64,000 bases of DNA from Prevotella intermedia ATCC 25611 = DSM 20706. GTDB taxonomy: Bacteria > Bacteroidota > Bacteroidia > Bacteroidales > Bacteroidaceae. The translations under genes were made by a program, and so were the position numbers. The stretch lies in NCBI RefSeq assembly GCF_001953955.1, contig NZ_CP019300.1:930001-994000 (forward strand), in the 5' to 3' direction. Below the pieces are notes generated by a model, which saw only the letters and a list, made by a program, of their open reading frames with translations, had not been told where the DNA came from and ran no database searches. Below, piece after piece: positions 34,626 to 44,546 of the stretch; position 1 is the stretch's first letter, and every line of letters starts with the position of its first letter.

Positions 34626-34853
34626 ATGAGCATACAAGAGCAAGATAAGCAATTTATGATAGAATGTCTGACCAAAGATTTGGTTATGATGTTGATGGAA
34701 GATTATGGTTATAGTATGGAAAAGGCGTTGTCTATAGTCTACAATTCGCATACTTATGAGAAATTAGAGGACGAGAAAACAGGACTTTATTATCAAAGTG
34801 CAGAGTATGCTTACGACTTCTTGAATCAGGAATTAAACCAATGTGTTAAATAA
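34626..34853 (+). CDS. DUF3791 family small protein (second copy)
   Basis: A 75-residue acidic protein, 4 bp after the DUF3990 stop (MSIQEQDKQFMIECLTKDL ... YGYSMEKALSIVYNSHTYEKLEDEKTGLYYQSAEYAYDFL-type pattern). It is related in layout to the first copy but diverged: a short N-terminal helix, a repeat-like 'S-x-x-x-A-L-x-x-x-Y' helix and a terminal helix. The two copies around one ART-like gene suggest that one or both neutralise it. Function is inferred from context only. Confidence 0.75.
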   Translation: MSIQEQDKQFMIECLTKDLVMMLMEDYGYSMEKALSIVYNSHTYEKLEDEKTGLYYQSAEYAYDFLNQELNQCVK

Positions 34854-34982
34854 AAGCTACAAAAGCATTTGTATTTGTTTTAAGGCAGATACTGAAAACC
34901 TTACAAAGATTATTTTGGCACCTGCCTTAAATGTTTTCTTAAAAATCTATTCTTCCACTTTCACCTTGTCTTTATACAAGTC

Positions 34983-35876
34983 TTAAAGGTTGATAGGCGC
35001 AACGTCTTCCTGTTTTTTCTTTTGTTTTTCAGGCTTATCGTCTATCGGTGGCACTGGCGTTTTCTTTTTCTCGTCTACTATCGGTGTTGTTACGATAGGT
35101 TTTGAAGATATGGTATCTGTCGGCTTTTCGGTGATGACAGAATCCAAAGGGATACTTGCTGCAATGGCGCGCAGACTGTCTTCCACCGCCTTTGCACGAG
35201 CAATGCTGTCGGCAGCCAACTTTTCGTCAATCTTAGCTTGGCACCCTTTGCGCATATTTACCACCTGCGCCAATCGGGCTTCCACATCGGTTGCTGTACG
35301 ATGCTTGCGGAAAAACGTTTCGGAAAGCACATAAGCGTCGCGAGCTTTCTCCCATTCCTCGCCGAACATATAGCACAATCCGAGCCGATAGTATATTTCT
35401 CCCTTTTCGCTGTCGTAGCAAACCGTGAGTGCCTGTTCGTAGAAAGAGATAGCAGGCTTGTATTCCTGCAACTGAAAGTGGCTCTCGGCATTGGCAAAAT
35501 AATATACCGACCGCTCGTGTGGTGCAAATACGGCAAGGCGCAGGGCTACCTCATCAAGATAATTCGTTGCATTTTTATATTCCCATTCGTTGTAATAGCA
35601 CAGGCCAATATAGGCACGAAAGCGGTCGTTCAGCTTATATCGCTTGTCCAACTGTTGGAAAATAAGCAATGCTTCGTGATATTTCCCCGAATTGAAATAA
35701 GCCACAGCCTTGTCCAATTGCACAGGGTCGGGGTCGGAAGTCTGCGCCGATGCCGACTGAATCGACAAGCACAGAAAAGCCAAAAGGCAACACAGATGCT
35801 GCCTAAATGCTGCTAAAAGGTTGTTTCCGTGTATATTATTGCAGCCAAGCAATCTTCTTAACCTCCTTATCTCCAT
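34983..35876 (-). CDS. exported tetratricopeptide-repeat protein
   Basis: The 297-residue protein has a basic start and a hydrophobic export signal (about 27-45, ending SASAQ), then four to five TPR-like helical pairs (about 52-190; KAVAYFNSGKYHEALLIFQQLDKR, EYKPAISFYEQAL, YRLGLCYMFGEEWEKARDAYVLSE), and a Lys/Pro/acid-rich tail (KKKTPVPPIDDKPEKQKKKQED). Probably a periplasmic scaffold. Its start overlaps the end of the HPPK-like gene by 41 bp, which is unusual, but no later in-frame ATG precedes the signal. Confidence 0.75.
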   Translation of the reverse strand: MEIRRLRRLLGCNNIHGNNLLAAFRQHLCCLLAFLCLSIQSASAQTSDPDPVQLDKAVAYFNSGKYHEALLIFQQLDKRYKLNDRFRAYIGLCYYNEWEYKNATNYLDEVALRLAVFAPHERSVYYFANAESHFQLQEYKPAISFYEQALTVCYDSEKGEIYYRLGLCYMFGEEWEKARDAYVLSETFFRKHRTATDVEARLAQVVNMRKGCQAKIDEKLAADSIARAKAVEDSLRAIAASIPLDSVITEKPTDTISSKPIVTTPIVDEKKKTPVPPIDDKPEKQKKKQEDVAPINL

Positions 35877-36165
35877 ATTTTATAACATCTAAGTCTATCA
35901 GCACAATGCCTTGCTTGTGGTTTTCGTGCGTGTCGCCCATTGCTGTTTCTATGTCCTTCAGCTGTTGCACGAGCTGTTGCAACGAAAGCGATGTGGTGAA
36001 GTTAGCCAAACAATTCAAGTATCTGTCCGACACGACGCCAACGGGTTCGGTCCACTGCGGTTGTGTGAAGGTTATATCCGAAAACATCGTTTTCAGTCTT
36101 TCAATGGCTTCCTTTATATGCTGTTGCTGCTCGGTATTCGAACCAAGCGATATTGTTATCTTCAT
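35836..36165 (-). CDS. folK: short HPPK-like protein (folate pathway pyrophosphokinase family)
   Basis: The 109-residue protein begins MKITISLGSN (HPPK starts with a GSN motif) and contains EPVGVVSDRYLNCLANF (family: E-x-P-G...F-x-N) and IVLIDLDVIKYGD (family: IDLDLLxYG). It stops right after this, missing the C-terminal 40-50 residues of typical 6-hydroxymethyl-7,8-dihydropterin pyrophosphokinase and the Arg-rich loop before IDLD (here GDTHENHKQG). It may be a minimal Bacteroidetes form or a degenerate enzyme. Start at 36165 is set by the GSN motif. Overlaps the TPR gene downstream by 41 bp. Confidence 0.7.
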   Translation of the reverse strand: MKITISLGSNTEQQQHIKEAIERLKTMFSDITFTQPQWTEPVGVVSDRYLNCLANFTTSLSLQQLVQQLKDIETAMGDTHENHKQGIVLIDLDVIKYGDKEVKKIAWLQ

Positions 36166-36285
36166 TTTGGGTATCTGTAAGGAACAGTACAGAGTGTTGA
36201 AAGTGCTTTTGTACAGCCAATACAAAGCTACGCACACTTTTCTGTATCAACGATATTGTAGCCCCTGTTATGTCCTTTTAGGTTG

Positions 36286-36293
36286 CAAAATTA
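36286..36293 (-). promoter_or_regulatory. candidate -7 promoter box for the HPPK-like/TPR operon
   Basis: TAATTTTG on the minus strand. A second candidate, TAGCTTTG, lies closer to the gene at 36223-36230; which is used cannot be told. Confidence 0.4.
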
Positions 36294-36398
36294 CGTTATT
36301 CCTACATAAAGACACGATAAACAACACATTATTTATAAAAAATAACAATTGCGAATAAAAAACGTTCAAACGCTTCTTATGAACTCTTAACTTTTTAT

Positions 36399-36406
36399 TA
36401 ACTTTG
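36399..36406 (+). promoter_or_regulatory. -7 promoter box for hflX
   Basis: TAACTTTG, 31 bp before the ATG at 36438. Confidence 0.6.
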
Positions 36407-36437
36407 TAGCCACATTATATATAGTACTATTTTTTGA

Positions 36438-37700
36438 ATGAAAGAATTTGTTATATCGGAAGTTAAAGCCGAAACTGCCATACTTGTAGGACTGATAACG
36501 CAAGAGCAGGACGAAGCTAAGACCAAAGAATACTTAGACGAATTGGAGTTTCTTGCCGATACTGCAGGAGCCGTTACCGTGAAACGCTTTACACAACGTG
36601 TTGGCGGACCTAATATGACGTCGTATGTGGGCAAGGGAAAACTTGCAGAAATAAAAGCATACATCAAGGCAAAGGAAGACGAAGATGAACCTATCGGTAT
36701 GGTAATCTTCGACGACGAGTTGTCGGCTAAACAGTTGAGGAATATTGAAAACGAACTGCAAGTAAAGATTCTCGACAGAACATCTCTCATTCTCGATATA
36801 TTTGCAATGCGTGCACAGACTGCCAACGCCAAGACACAGGTAGAACTGGCACAATATCGCTATATGTTGCCACGCTTGCAACGCCTCTGGACGCACCTTG
36901 AACGACAGGGTGGTGGTTCTGGTTCGGGCGGTGGCAAAGGCTCGGTGGGCTTGCGTGGTCCGGGTGAGACTCAGTTGGAAATGGACCGCCGTATTATTTT
37001 GCAACGTATGACCCTACTGAAGCAACGCTTGGTGGAGATAGACAAGCAGAAAATAACGCAGCGAAAGAACCGTGGACGCCTCATTCGTGTGGCATTGGTG
37101 GGCTATACCAACGTTGGCAAATCAACCATTATGAACATGTTAGCCAAAAGCGAGGTGTTTGCAGAGAACAAGTTGTTTGCCACGTTAGATACAACCGTGC
37201 GTAAGGTAGTGCTGCAAAACCTTCCTTTCCTCTTGGCAGATACTGTAGGATTTATACGCAAATTGCCGACCGACTTGGTTGATTCGTTTAAATCAACCCT
37301 TGATGAGGTGCGCGAAGCCGACCTGTTGCTGCACGTTGTAGATATTTCTCACCCCGATTTTGAGGAGCAAATACAAGTCGTAACAGAAACTTTGAAAGAT
37401 TTGGAGTGTGCCGAAAAGCCGTCAATGATAATCTTCAACAAGATAGACAACTATACTTGGGAAGAGAAAGAGGAAGATGACCTGACGCCAATGAGCAAGG
37501 AAAACGTGTCGCTCGAAGAACTAAAGCGTACGTGGATGGCGAAATTGAACGACGATTGCTTGTTTATTTCGGCAAAAGAGAAAGAAAACATTGACGAGTT
37601 CAGAGATGTTTTATACAAGAAAGTGAAAGAACTTCACGTGCAAAAGTATCCTTACAACGACTTCTTGTACAGCACTGATGTAGAAGAAGGTGTGCAATAG
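36438..37700 (+). CDS. hflX: GTPase HflX
   Basis: The 420-residue protein has the HflX N-terminal domain (GKGKLAEI, DRTSLILDIFAMRAQ, the Gly-rich linker, GPGETQLEMDRR) and a GTPase domain (GYTNVGKST at about 223-231, ADTVGFIRKLP, NKID). HflX splits stalled or stressed 70S ribosomes. Length and motif order are normal. It begins a run of plus-strand genes (DUF4954, M16 peptidase, fumarase) with short gaps (30, 21 and 148 bp). Confidence 0.96.
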   Translation: MKEFVISEVKAETAILVGLITQEQDEAKTKEYLDELEFLADTAGAVTVKRFTQRVGGPNMTSYVGKGKLAEIKAYIKAKEDEDEPIGMVIFDDELSAKQLRNIENELQVKILDRTSLILDIFAMRAQTANAKTQVELAQYRYMLPRLQRLWTHLERQGGGSGSGGGKGSVGLRGPGETQLEMDRRIILQRMTLLKQRLVEIDKQKITQRKNRGRLIRVALVGYTNVGKSTIMNMLAKSEVFAENKLFATLDTTVRKVVLQNLPFLLADTVGFIRKLPTDLVDSFKSTLDEVREADLLLHVVDISHPDFEEQIQVVTETLKDLECAEKPSMIIFNKIDNYTWEEKEEDDLTPMSKENVSLEELKRTWMAKLNDDCLFISAKEKENIDEFRDVLYKKVKELHVQKYPYNDFLYSTDVEEGVQ

Positions 37701-37730
37701 CATTTACGTTTCATTCATTGTTTCACAGAT

Positions 37731-39590
37731 ATGGCATACAGAGCATTAACCGACAACGAGATTTTTATTCTTGAGAACAACAACTGTTGGGCTGAAGATT
37801 GGAGCAAAATAGAAGTAGACGAAGACGGTTTTCAACCCAAATTCTTACATCGTGTCATCTTCTATGGCGATATTCGGCTCGGTGCTTTCGAGAAGAATGT
37901 TGAAGTTTCAAAGGGTTTCTTCAAGCATTCGGGTATCAACGATGCCACTTTAAGAAACGTAACCGTAGGCAACAACTGTCTGATAGAGAAGATTGGGAAC
38001 TATATTCACAATTACACCATAGGCGACGATTGTCTGATTGCCAACGTTTCAGTAATGGAAACAACCGAAGGCGCAACCTACGGGCAAGGCAATGTTATAT
38101 CGGTATTGAACGAGGCAGGCGACGGAAACATCATTATGTTCCCCGAACTAAGCAGCCAATTTGCTGCTCTTATGGTGAAATACTTTAAGGATAAAGACCT
38201 TAAAAATGCACTTCGGCGATTGGTTTCGGAGGAGATTGCGTGTCTTACACCTTCCGTTAGCACCATTGGAAACAACGTAAAGATAGTGAACTCGAAGGAG
38301 ATAACAAATACTATCATTCATAACGACTGCGAGATTTCGGGGGCAAGCAGGCTTTGCGATTGCACCATTCTCAGTTCCGAACACGCAAATGTGTACATCG
38401 GTACAGGCGTTATCTGCGAAAACTCTATCATCAGCGAAGGGTCGAGCATCATCAACAGTGCGAAAATACAAGATTGCTTTATAGGCGAGACTTGCCATAT
38501 AGCCAATGGTTTTACTGCTTCACAGAGTGTTTTCTTTGCCAATTCGTATATGGCAAATGGCGAAGCGTGCGCTGCTTTCTGTGGTCCTTTTTCGGTTTCG
38601 CATCATAAGAGTACGCTCCTCATCGGCGGAATGTATTCGTTCTACAATGCTGGTTCTGCAACAAACTTCTCCAACCACGCTTACAAGATGGGACCGTTGC
38701 ACTATGGAATGTTGGAAAGAGGATGCAAGACGGCAAGTGGCAGTCACGTTGTTATGCCTGCAACAATAGGTTCTTTCTCTGTTTGTTTTGGCAAAATAAC
38801 CAATCACCCCGATACAGAGGCACTGCCATTCTCGTATATCATCGCTTACAATGAAGAACCTTGCATCGTTCCGGGGCGCAATATTGCAACCGTAGGACTC
38901 TATCGTGATATACGAAAGTGGCCCAAACGCGACTTGCGACCGCAGAGTTCACAGAAGAGTATCATCAATTTCGAGTGGCTATCGCCCTTCACTGCAAGCG
39001 AAATAGTTCGTGGAAGGAATACGCTGAAAACACTGAAGAAGGCAAGTGGTGCGACTTCCGACTGCTATATATATAATGGTTATACCATAAAAGCATCGAG
39101 TTTGGACAAGGGAATTCAACTTTACGAAGTTGCTCTCCATATTTATATGGGAGAAATGCTGAAGAAAGCCAAGCATTTGGGCATACTCGACAAGCCGTTG
39201 GAACAGGATTCGTTAAACCTATGGAGCGATTTGGGCGGTTTACTTCTGCCTGATTTTGAAGAGCAACGTATACTCGAAGATATTAAAAACGGCAGTTTGG
39301 AAACCATTGAAGACGTGAACGACCGCTTCAAAGAAATAAACTCCAACTATTACAATTACGCTTGGGATTGGACACGCTTCCTTATTGACCATTATTATGG
39401 TAGTAAAGACATTTCTGAAACTATCGAAGCACAAATCGTAAGCGATTATAACGATGCATTGAAAATGTGGATTAGCGAGATTCGTAAAGATGCAGAGAAA
39501 GAATATAGTATGGGCGACGTAGACAAAGAAGTATTGGAAGACTTCCTTGAAAAGCTCGAACAGGAGAATTATAATTCGATAATCAATTAA
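37731..39590 (+). CDS. DUF4954 family left-handed beta-helix protein
   Basis: The 619-residue protein starts MAYRALTDNEIFILENNNC and is dominated (about 70-330) by hexapeptide-repeat-like strands (IGNYIHNYTIGDDCLIANVSV, ISEGSSIINSAKIQDCFIGETCHI), the left-handed beta-helix of acyl- and nucleotidyl-transferases, with a helical C-terminal region. This is DUF4954 of Bacteroidetes; sugar-nucleotide or acyl transfer is possible but unproven. No signal peptide, so cytoplasmic. Confidence 0.85.
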   Translation: MAYRALTDNEIFILENNNCWAEDWSKIEVDEDGFQPKFLHRVIFYGDIRLGAFEKNVEVSKGFFKHSGINDATLRNVTVGNNCLIEKIGNYIHNYTIGDDCLIANVSVMETTEGATYGQGNVISVLNEAGDGNIIMFPELSSQFAALMVKYFKDKDLKNALRRLVSEEIACLTPSVSTIGNNVKIVNSKEITNTIIHNDCEISGASRLCDCTILSSEHANVYIGTGVICENSIISEGSSIINSAKIQDCFIGETCHIANGFTASQSVFFANSYMANGEACAAFCGPFSVSHHKSTLLIGGMYSFYNAGSATNFSNHAYKMGPLHYGMLERGCKTASGSHVVMPATIGSFSVCFGKITNHPDTEALPFSYIIAYNEEPCIVPGRNIATVGLYRDIRKWPKRDLRPQSSQKSIINFEWLSPFTASEIVRGRNTLKTLKKASGATSDCYIYNGYTIKASSLDKGIQLYEVALHIYMGEMLKKAKHLGILDKPLEQDSLNLWSDLGGLLLPDFEEQRILEDIKNGSLETIEDVNDRFKEINSNYYNYAWDWTRFLIDHYYGSKDISETIEAQIVSDYNDALKMWISEIRKDAEKEYSMGDVDKEVLEDFLEKLEQENYNSIIN

Positions 39591-39611
39591 TTAAAATATA
39601 AATAAAACATT

Positions 39612-42530
39612 ATGCTTAAAAACCTTTCTTTTGGGAAAATAGGTTTGTCTTTGCTCCTGCTACTCGGTGTTGTAGGCATAAAAGCACAGACTCGTACCTA
39701 TGAAAGCGTGCCTAACGACCCAATGAAGACACGCATCTACACCCTCGACAACGGGTTGAAAGTCTACATCAGTGTAAATAAAGAGAAACCACGCATTCAG
39801 ACTTACATTGCCGTGCGTACGGGTAGCCGCAACGACCCTGCTGAAACAACAGGCTTGGCACACTACCTTGAACACATTATGTTTAAAGGAACGGATAAGT
39901 TTGGTACTTCCAACTACGAGGCAGAACGCCCTTATCTGAAGCAAATTGAGAAACTTTATGAAGAGTACCGCCATATGACAGACCCTGCAAAACGCAAGGT
40001 TTGGTATCACAAGATTGACTCTGTTTCTCAAATAGCAGCACAATACAACATTCCTAACGAGTACGACAAGCTCATGGCAGCTATCGGAAGTCAGGGAACA
40101 AACGCTTATACATCTAACGATGTTACTTGTTATGTGGAGAATATACCAAGCAACGAGATTGAATCTTGGGCGAAAGTGCAAGGCGACCGCTTCCAAAATA
40201 TGGTTATTCGTGGCTTCCATACAGAGCTTGAAGCTGTATATGAAGAGTACAATATGGGCTTGACAAGCGATGGCAGAAAGCTATTTACCGCTTTGATGGC
40301 AAAGCTTTTCCCTACTCACCCATACGGTACACAGACCACAATCGGTAGAGGCGAGCACCTGAAAAATCCTTCTATCACGAACATCATGAACTATTACCAC
40401 CGCTATTACGTGCCAAACAATATAGCAATCTGTATGTCTGGCGACCTAAATCCTGAACAAACGGTGGCAATAATAGAGAAATACTTCGGTAATTGGAAAA
40501 GAAGCGAAACGCTAAGTGCACCACAATACGGTGCTCAACCTAAGTTTACAGCCCCTGTTGATACAACAGTAGTAGGCTTGGAAGCAGAAATGCTTTACTT
40601 GGGTTGGAGAGCTGACAGGGGAAACTCCCTGCAATGCGATACGCTGGATATCATCGGCGAATTGCTCAGCAACGGTAGTGCAGGTCTTTACGACTTGAAT
40701 TTGAACCGGACAATGAAGGTTCAATCAGCAGGTGCAGGCTTCTCTGGACTCACAGACTACTCTATGTTCATTGCAATGGGTATTCCTAAGAAGGGACAAA
40801 CCTTGCAAGAGGTTCGCGACTTGTTGCTTGCTGAAATCGAAAAGTTGAAGAAGGGCGATTTCTCTGACGACTTATTGCCTTCTGTTATCAACAATTACAA
40901 GCGCAGCTACTATACAAGTCTTGACAATAATCAGTTCCGTGCCAAGGCTTTTGTAGATGCTTTCATCAACAATGTTGATTGGAAACAAGAAGTAGACAGA
41001 CTCAACCGAATTTCGAAGATGACAAAAGCAGAAATCGTTAGCTTTGCAAATCGTTTCTTCGACAATGGTTATGCAGCCATTTACAAGGTTCAAGGCACCG
41101 ACACTACTATTCAAAAGGTAGACAAACCAAAGATTACACCAATCCCAACAAACAACGACAAGCACTCAGCTTTCTTGCAAGAGATAGTCAATCATCAGGT
41201 TGAACCTATCAAGCCTGTATTTGTTGATTTCAAGAAAGACCTTACCAAGTCTACAACAAAGAAAGGCTGGCCTATCCTTTACAAGCAAAACACACAGGAC
41301 GACCTCTTCACACTCTACTTGGAAATTCCTTTCGGAGGAGAGAGCGATTTACTGCCAGCCTATGCTAAAATGTATATCGATTATCTTGGCACTGACAAAA
41401 TGACCAATGCGCAAATTAAGCAAGAGCTGTATAAACTTGCCTGCGACTACTATATCGGTCAGACCGATGACGAGACTTACTTCAAACTGACAGGCTTAAA
41501 CGAAAATTTTCCAAAGGCTTTGGCACTTATCAACGACGTGATTGATAATGCAAAGGTAGACAAGGAAGCCTATGCTGCCGCCGTAGATTTGCTGATTAAA
41601 TCGCGAAAGGATACCAAAGCTGACCAAGGCGAGAACTTCAGAGCTTTGTTCAAATACGGTATGTATGGTGCTTACAACTCTACACGCAACATATTGAGCG
41701 AGGAACAGCTCAAGAACATGGACCCACAGAAACTGTTAAATTCGCTGAAAGGTTTGAAAAACTACAAGCAAACAGTGCTTTACTACGGTCCTTCTTCGCT
41801 CAAAGACATTGACAACCTCTTGAGCAAAACCTTCAAGACAGCCAAGAAGTTCACTCCGCTGCCAAAAGAAAAGCGTTATAAGCTGCAGGCAACGCCTAAG
41901 AACGAAATTCTTATCGCACCTTACGATGCCAAGAACATCTATATGGTTCAGTTCCACAACGAGAACAAAGAATGGAATCCGAACGATGCTGCAAAGATTG
42001 CAGTCTTCAACGAGTACTTCGGAGGCGGTATGAATGCCATCGTATTCCAAGAAATGCGCGAGGCTCGTGCATTGGCTTACTCGGCAAGCGCAAGCTACCG
42101 CACACCAAGCCGCTTGGGCGATAAGGAATACTTCAACACTTACATCATCACACAGAACGATAAGATGATGGACTGCGTTGCACAGTTCAACGAGCTTCTC
42201 AACAATGTTCCTGTGCGCCAAGCCAACTTCGATTTGGCAAAACAGAACCTCTTGAAGAGTCTTGCATCGGCTCGTACAACCAAGTTCTCTATTCTTTCAG
42301 CTTATATGGCTGCACAGAAGATGGGCTTGGATTACAGTTTGAGCGAGAAGATTTACAAAGACCTGCCAAGCGTAACGCTCGATGACATTATCAACTTCGA
42401 GAAGACAAACATGGCAAACAAGACCTTCAAGTATCTCATTCTTGGTGATGAAAAGGAACTTGATATGAAGGCTTTGGAGAAGATTGCGCCTATCAAGCGT
42501 GTTACAACAGAAGAAATCTTTGGTTATTAA
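39612..42530 (+). CDS. M16 family zinc metallopeptidase, exported
   Basis: The 972-residue protein has a signal peptide (about 1-25, GIKAQ) and a tandem M16 architecture. The active half carries the inverted zinc motif HYLEH (His84, Glu87, His88) and the distal glutamate region ELEAVYEEYNM. The C-terminal half lacks the motif and ends with an R/Y-type substrate pocket region (EMREARALAYSASASY). Such periplasmic pitrilysin-like proteases degrade peptides in Bacteroidetes. Full length. A hairpin at 42543 probably ends this transcript. Confidence 0.93.
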   Translation: MLKNLSFGKIGLSLLLLLGVVGIKAQTRTYESVPNDPMKTRIYTLDNGLKVYISVNKEKPRIQTYIAVRTGSRNDPAETTGLAHYLEHIMFKGTDKFGTSNYEAERPYLKQIEKLYEEYRHMTDPAKRKVWYHKIDSVSQIAAQYNIPNEYDKLMAAIGSQGTNAYTSNDVTCYVENIPSNEIESWAKVQGDRFQNMVIRGFHTELEAVYEEYNMGLTSDGRKLFTALMAKLFPTHPYGTQTTIGRGEHLKNPSITNIMNYYHRYYVPNNIAICMSGDLNPEQTVAIIEKYFGNWKRSETLSAPQYGAQPKFTAPVDTTVVGLEAEMLYLGWRADRGNSLQCDTLDIIGELLSNGSAGLYDLNLNRTMKVQSAGAGFSGLTDYSMFIAMGIPKKGQTLQEVRDLLLAEIEKLKKGDFSDDLLPSVINNYKRSYYTSLDNNQFRAKAFVDAFINNVDWKQEVDRLNRISKMTKAEIVSFANRFFDNGYAAIYKVQGTDTTIQKVDKPKITPIPTNNDKHSAFLQEIVNHQVEPIKPVFVDFKKDLTKSTTKKGWPILYKQNTQDDLFTLYLEIPFGGESDLLPAYAKMYIDYLGTDKMTNAQIKQELYKLACDYYIGQTDDETYFKLTGLNENFPKALALINDVIDNAKVDKEAYAAAVDLLIKSRKDTKADQGENFRALFKYGMYGAYNSTRNILSEEQLKNMDPQKLLNSLKGLKNYKQTVLYYGPSSLKDIDNLLSKTFKTAKKFTPLPKEKRYKLQATPKNEILIAPYDAKNIYMVQFHNENKEWNPNDAAKIAVFNEYFGGGMNAIVFQEMREARALAYSASASYRTPSRLGDKEYFNTYIITQNDKMMDCVAQFNELLNNVPVRQANFDLAKQNLLKSLASARTTKFSILSAYMAAQKMGLDYSLSEKIYKDLPSVTLDDIINFEKTNMANKTFKYLILGDEKELDMKALEKIAPIKRVTTEEIFGY

Positions 42531-42542
42531 ATCAAGATAAAC

Positions 42543-42577
42543 GTCTTGCAAGCTGGGTAAATCCCACATTGCAAGAC
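42543..42577 (+). terminator. hairpin after the M16 peptidase gene
   Basis: GTCTTGCAA pairs with TTGCAAGAC around an inner GGG/CCC stem; no U-run follows. Confidence 0.55.
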
Positions 42578-42609
42578 CAAAACAAAAACATTATTAAAAC
42601 ATTAATAGA

Positions 42610-42671
42610 AACCTGACACCATGAATAGTAAGACAAGAGAGTCTTATATATAATGGTGTCAGGTTATTTTT
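42610..42671 (+). promoter_or_regulatory. two-stem hairpin in the fumarase leader (attenuator-like)
   Basis: A perfect 13-bp stem (AACCTGACACCAT / ATGGTGTCAGGTT) encloses a second stem (AAGAC/GTCTT) and is followed by TATTTTT, 8 bp before the fumarase ATG. It looks like a terminator but sits inside the gap to a gene in the same direction with no promoter box after it. Confidence 0.55.
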
Positions 42672-42678
42672 AAAGACT

Positions 42679-44322
42679 ATGGCTGAATTCAAGTATGCCC
42701 CAATGTTCCAATTGGGGAAAGATGAAACAGAGTACAGACTGCTCTCTAAAGAGGGAATCACAGTTGCTAACTTTGAAGGTAAAGAGATTGTGAAAGTAGC
42801 CCCAGAGGCACTGACCCTATTGGCACAAGAGGCTTTTCACGATTGCGAGTTCCTTCTCCGTCGCGAACATAACGAGCAAGTAGCTGCCATTCTTAAAGAC
42901 GACGAGGCTTCTGAAAACGATAAGTATGTTGCGCTTCAGTTCCTCCGCAATGCCGAAACGGCTGCAAAGGGTGTCTTGCCTTTCTGTCAGGACACAGGTA
43001 CAGCGATTATCCACGGCGAAAAAGGCCAGCAGATATGGACTGGTTTCGAGGACGAGGAAGCACTTTCGCTTGGTGTTTTCAACACGTTCACACAAGAAAA
43101 CCTGCGCTATTCGCAAAACGCTCCGTTGAATATGTTCGACGAAGTGAACACCAAATGCAACCTTCCTGCACAAATTGACATCGAGGCAACCGAAGGTGCA
43201 GAATACAAATTCGTAATGGTGGCAAAGGGTGGTGGCTCTGCCAACAAGACCTACTTCTACCCAATGACCAAAGCTACCATTCAGAACGAAGGCACGCTCA
43301 TTCCTTTCTTGGTAGAAAAAATGAAGAGTCTTGGCACAGCAGCCTGCCCTCCGTACCACATTTGCTTTGTTATCGGTGGCACATCAGCCGAGAAGAATTT
43401 GCTCACGGTCAAGCTCGGCAGCATCAAATACTACGATGCACTCCCTACAACAGGCGACGAAACAGGTCGTGCGTTCCGCGACATCGAGCTGGAAAAGAAG
43501 ATTCTCGAAGAAGCACATAAGATTGGACTCGGTGCGCAGTTCGGTGGCAAGTATCTTGCACACGACATTCGTATCATTCGTCTGCCACGTCATGGTGCCA
43601 GCGTGCCTATCGGTATGGGCGTATCTTGCTCTGCCGACCGCAACATAAAGGGCAAAATCAACAAAGACGGTATTTGGTTGGAGAAAATGGACACCAACCC
43701 AGGCGAACTCATTCCTGACGAATACCGCAAGCCAGGCGAAAGTGCCAAGGGCATAGAAATCGACTTGGACAAGGGCATCGACGCTGTTCGTGCCGAACTT
43801 ACCAAGAACCCGGTTTCTACTCGTGTAAACTTGAAGGGTACCATTATCGTGGCTCGCGACATTGCACACGCAAAACTCAAGGCTCGCCTCGATGCTGGCG
43901 AACCATTGCCACAATACTTTAAGGACTACCCTGTGCTTTACGCTGGTCCTGCAAAAACACCAAATGGACTGCCTTGTGGCTCTATGGGACCAACAACCGC
44001 CAACCGTATGGACCCATACGTCGATGAATTCCAAGCCAATGGTGGCTCGCTCGTAATGATTGCAAAAGGCAACCGTACACAGGAAGTTACCGATGCTTGC
44101 AAGAAGCACGGCGGTTTCTATCTCGGAACCATCGGTGGTGTGGCTGCCGTACTTTCGCAAAGCAGCATCAAGAGCATAGAATGTGTGGAGTATCCTGAAC
44201 TCGGAATGGAAGCCGTTTATAAAATTACGGTTGAAGACTTCCCCGCATTTATTCTTGTAGACGACAAAGGCAACGACTTCTTCAAGCAGTTAAAGCCTTG
44301 GACAGGTTGCCCTAAGAAATAA
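42679..44322 (+). CDS. fum: class I (iron-sulfur) fumarate hydratase
   Basis: The 547-residue protein has the two-part class I fumarase layout: an N-terminal domain ([10 protein letters not shown] with a cluster cysteine, [12 protein letters not shown]) and a C-terminal domain ([21 protein letters not shown]). It hydrates fumarate to malate using a [4Fe-4S] cluster, important for the reductive TCA branch and fumarate respiration of anaerobes. Length is typical. The double hairpin directly upstream suggests controlled read-through or mRNA stabilisation. Strong terminator at 44341. Confidence 0.95.
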   Translation: MAEFKYAPMFQLGKDETEYRLLSKEGITVANFEGKEIVKVAPEALTLLAQEAFHDCEFLLRREHNEQVAAILKDDEASENDKYVALQFLRNAETAAKGVLPFCQDTGTAIIHGEKGQQIWTGFEDEEALSLGVFNTFTQENLRYSQNAPLNMFDEVNTKCNLPAQIDIEATEGAEYKFVMVAKGGGSANKTYFYPMTKATIQNEGTLIPFLVEKMKSLGTAACPPYHICFVIGGTSAEKNLLTVKLGSIKYYDALPTTGDETGRAFRDIELEKKILEEAHKIGLGAQFGGKYLAHDIRIIRLPRHGASVPIGMGVSCSADRNIKGKINKDGIWLEKMDTNPGELIPDEYRKPGESAKGIEIDLDKGIDAVRAELTKNPVSTRVNLKGTIIVARDIAHAKLKARLDAGEPLPQYFKDYPVLYAGPAKTPNGLPCGSMGPTTANRMDPYVDEFQANGGSLVMIAKGNRTQEVTDACKKHGGFYLGTIGGVAAVLSQSSIKSIECVEYPELGMEAVYKITVEDFPAFILVDDKGNDFFKQLKPWTGCPKK

Positions 44323-44340
44323 CAAAGAACTTCTTTAAAC

Positions 44341-44382
44341 AAGAGGGTATATCAAATCTGACTTTTGATATACCCTCTTTTC
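44341..44382 (+). terminator. terminator after fumarase
   Basis: A perfect 16-bp stem (AAGAGGGTATATCAAA and complement) with a 7-nt loop and a T-run. Confidence 0.9.
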
Positions 44383-44546
44383 GTATCAAAATATAGGCTG
44401 AATATGCCTTTCTTCCACGCTCCACACCGCAACACACATATAGGTTTCGGAGTTGTTTCTCTTGATTTTCCCATTGCATATACAAGAGGTTTGCGCCATT
44501 TCGTTTTGCCAAACAAGCGAGGAAACGACTTGCCTGCCAAATTATT

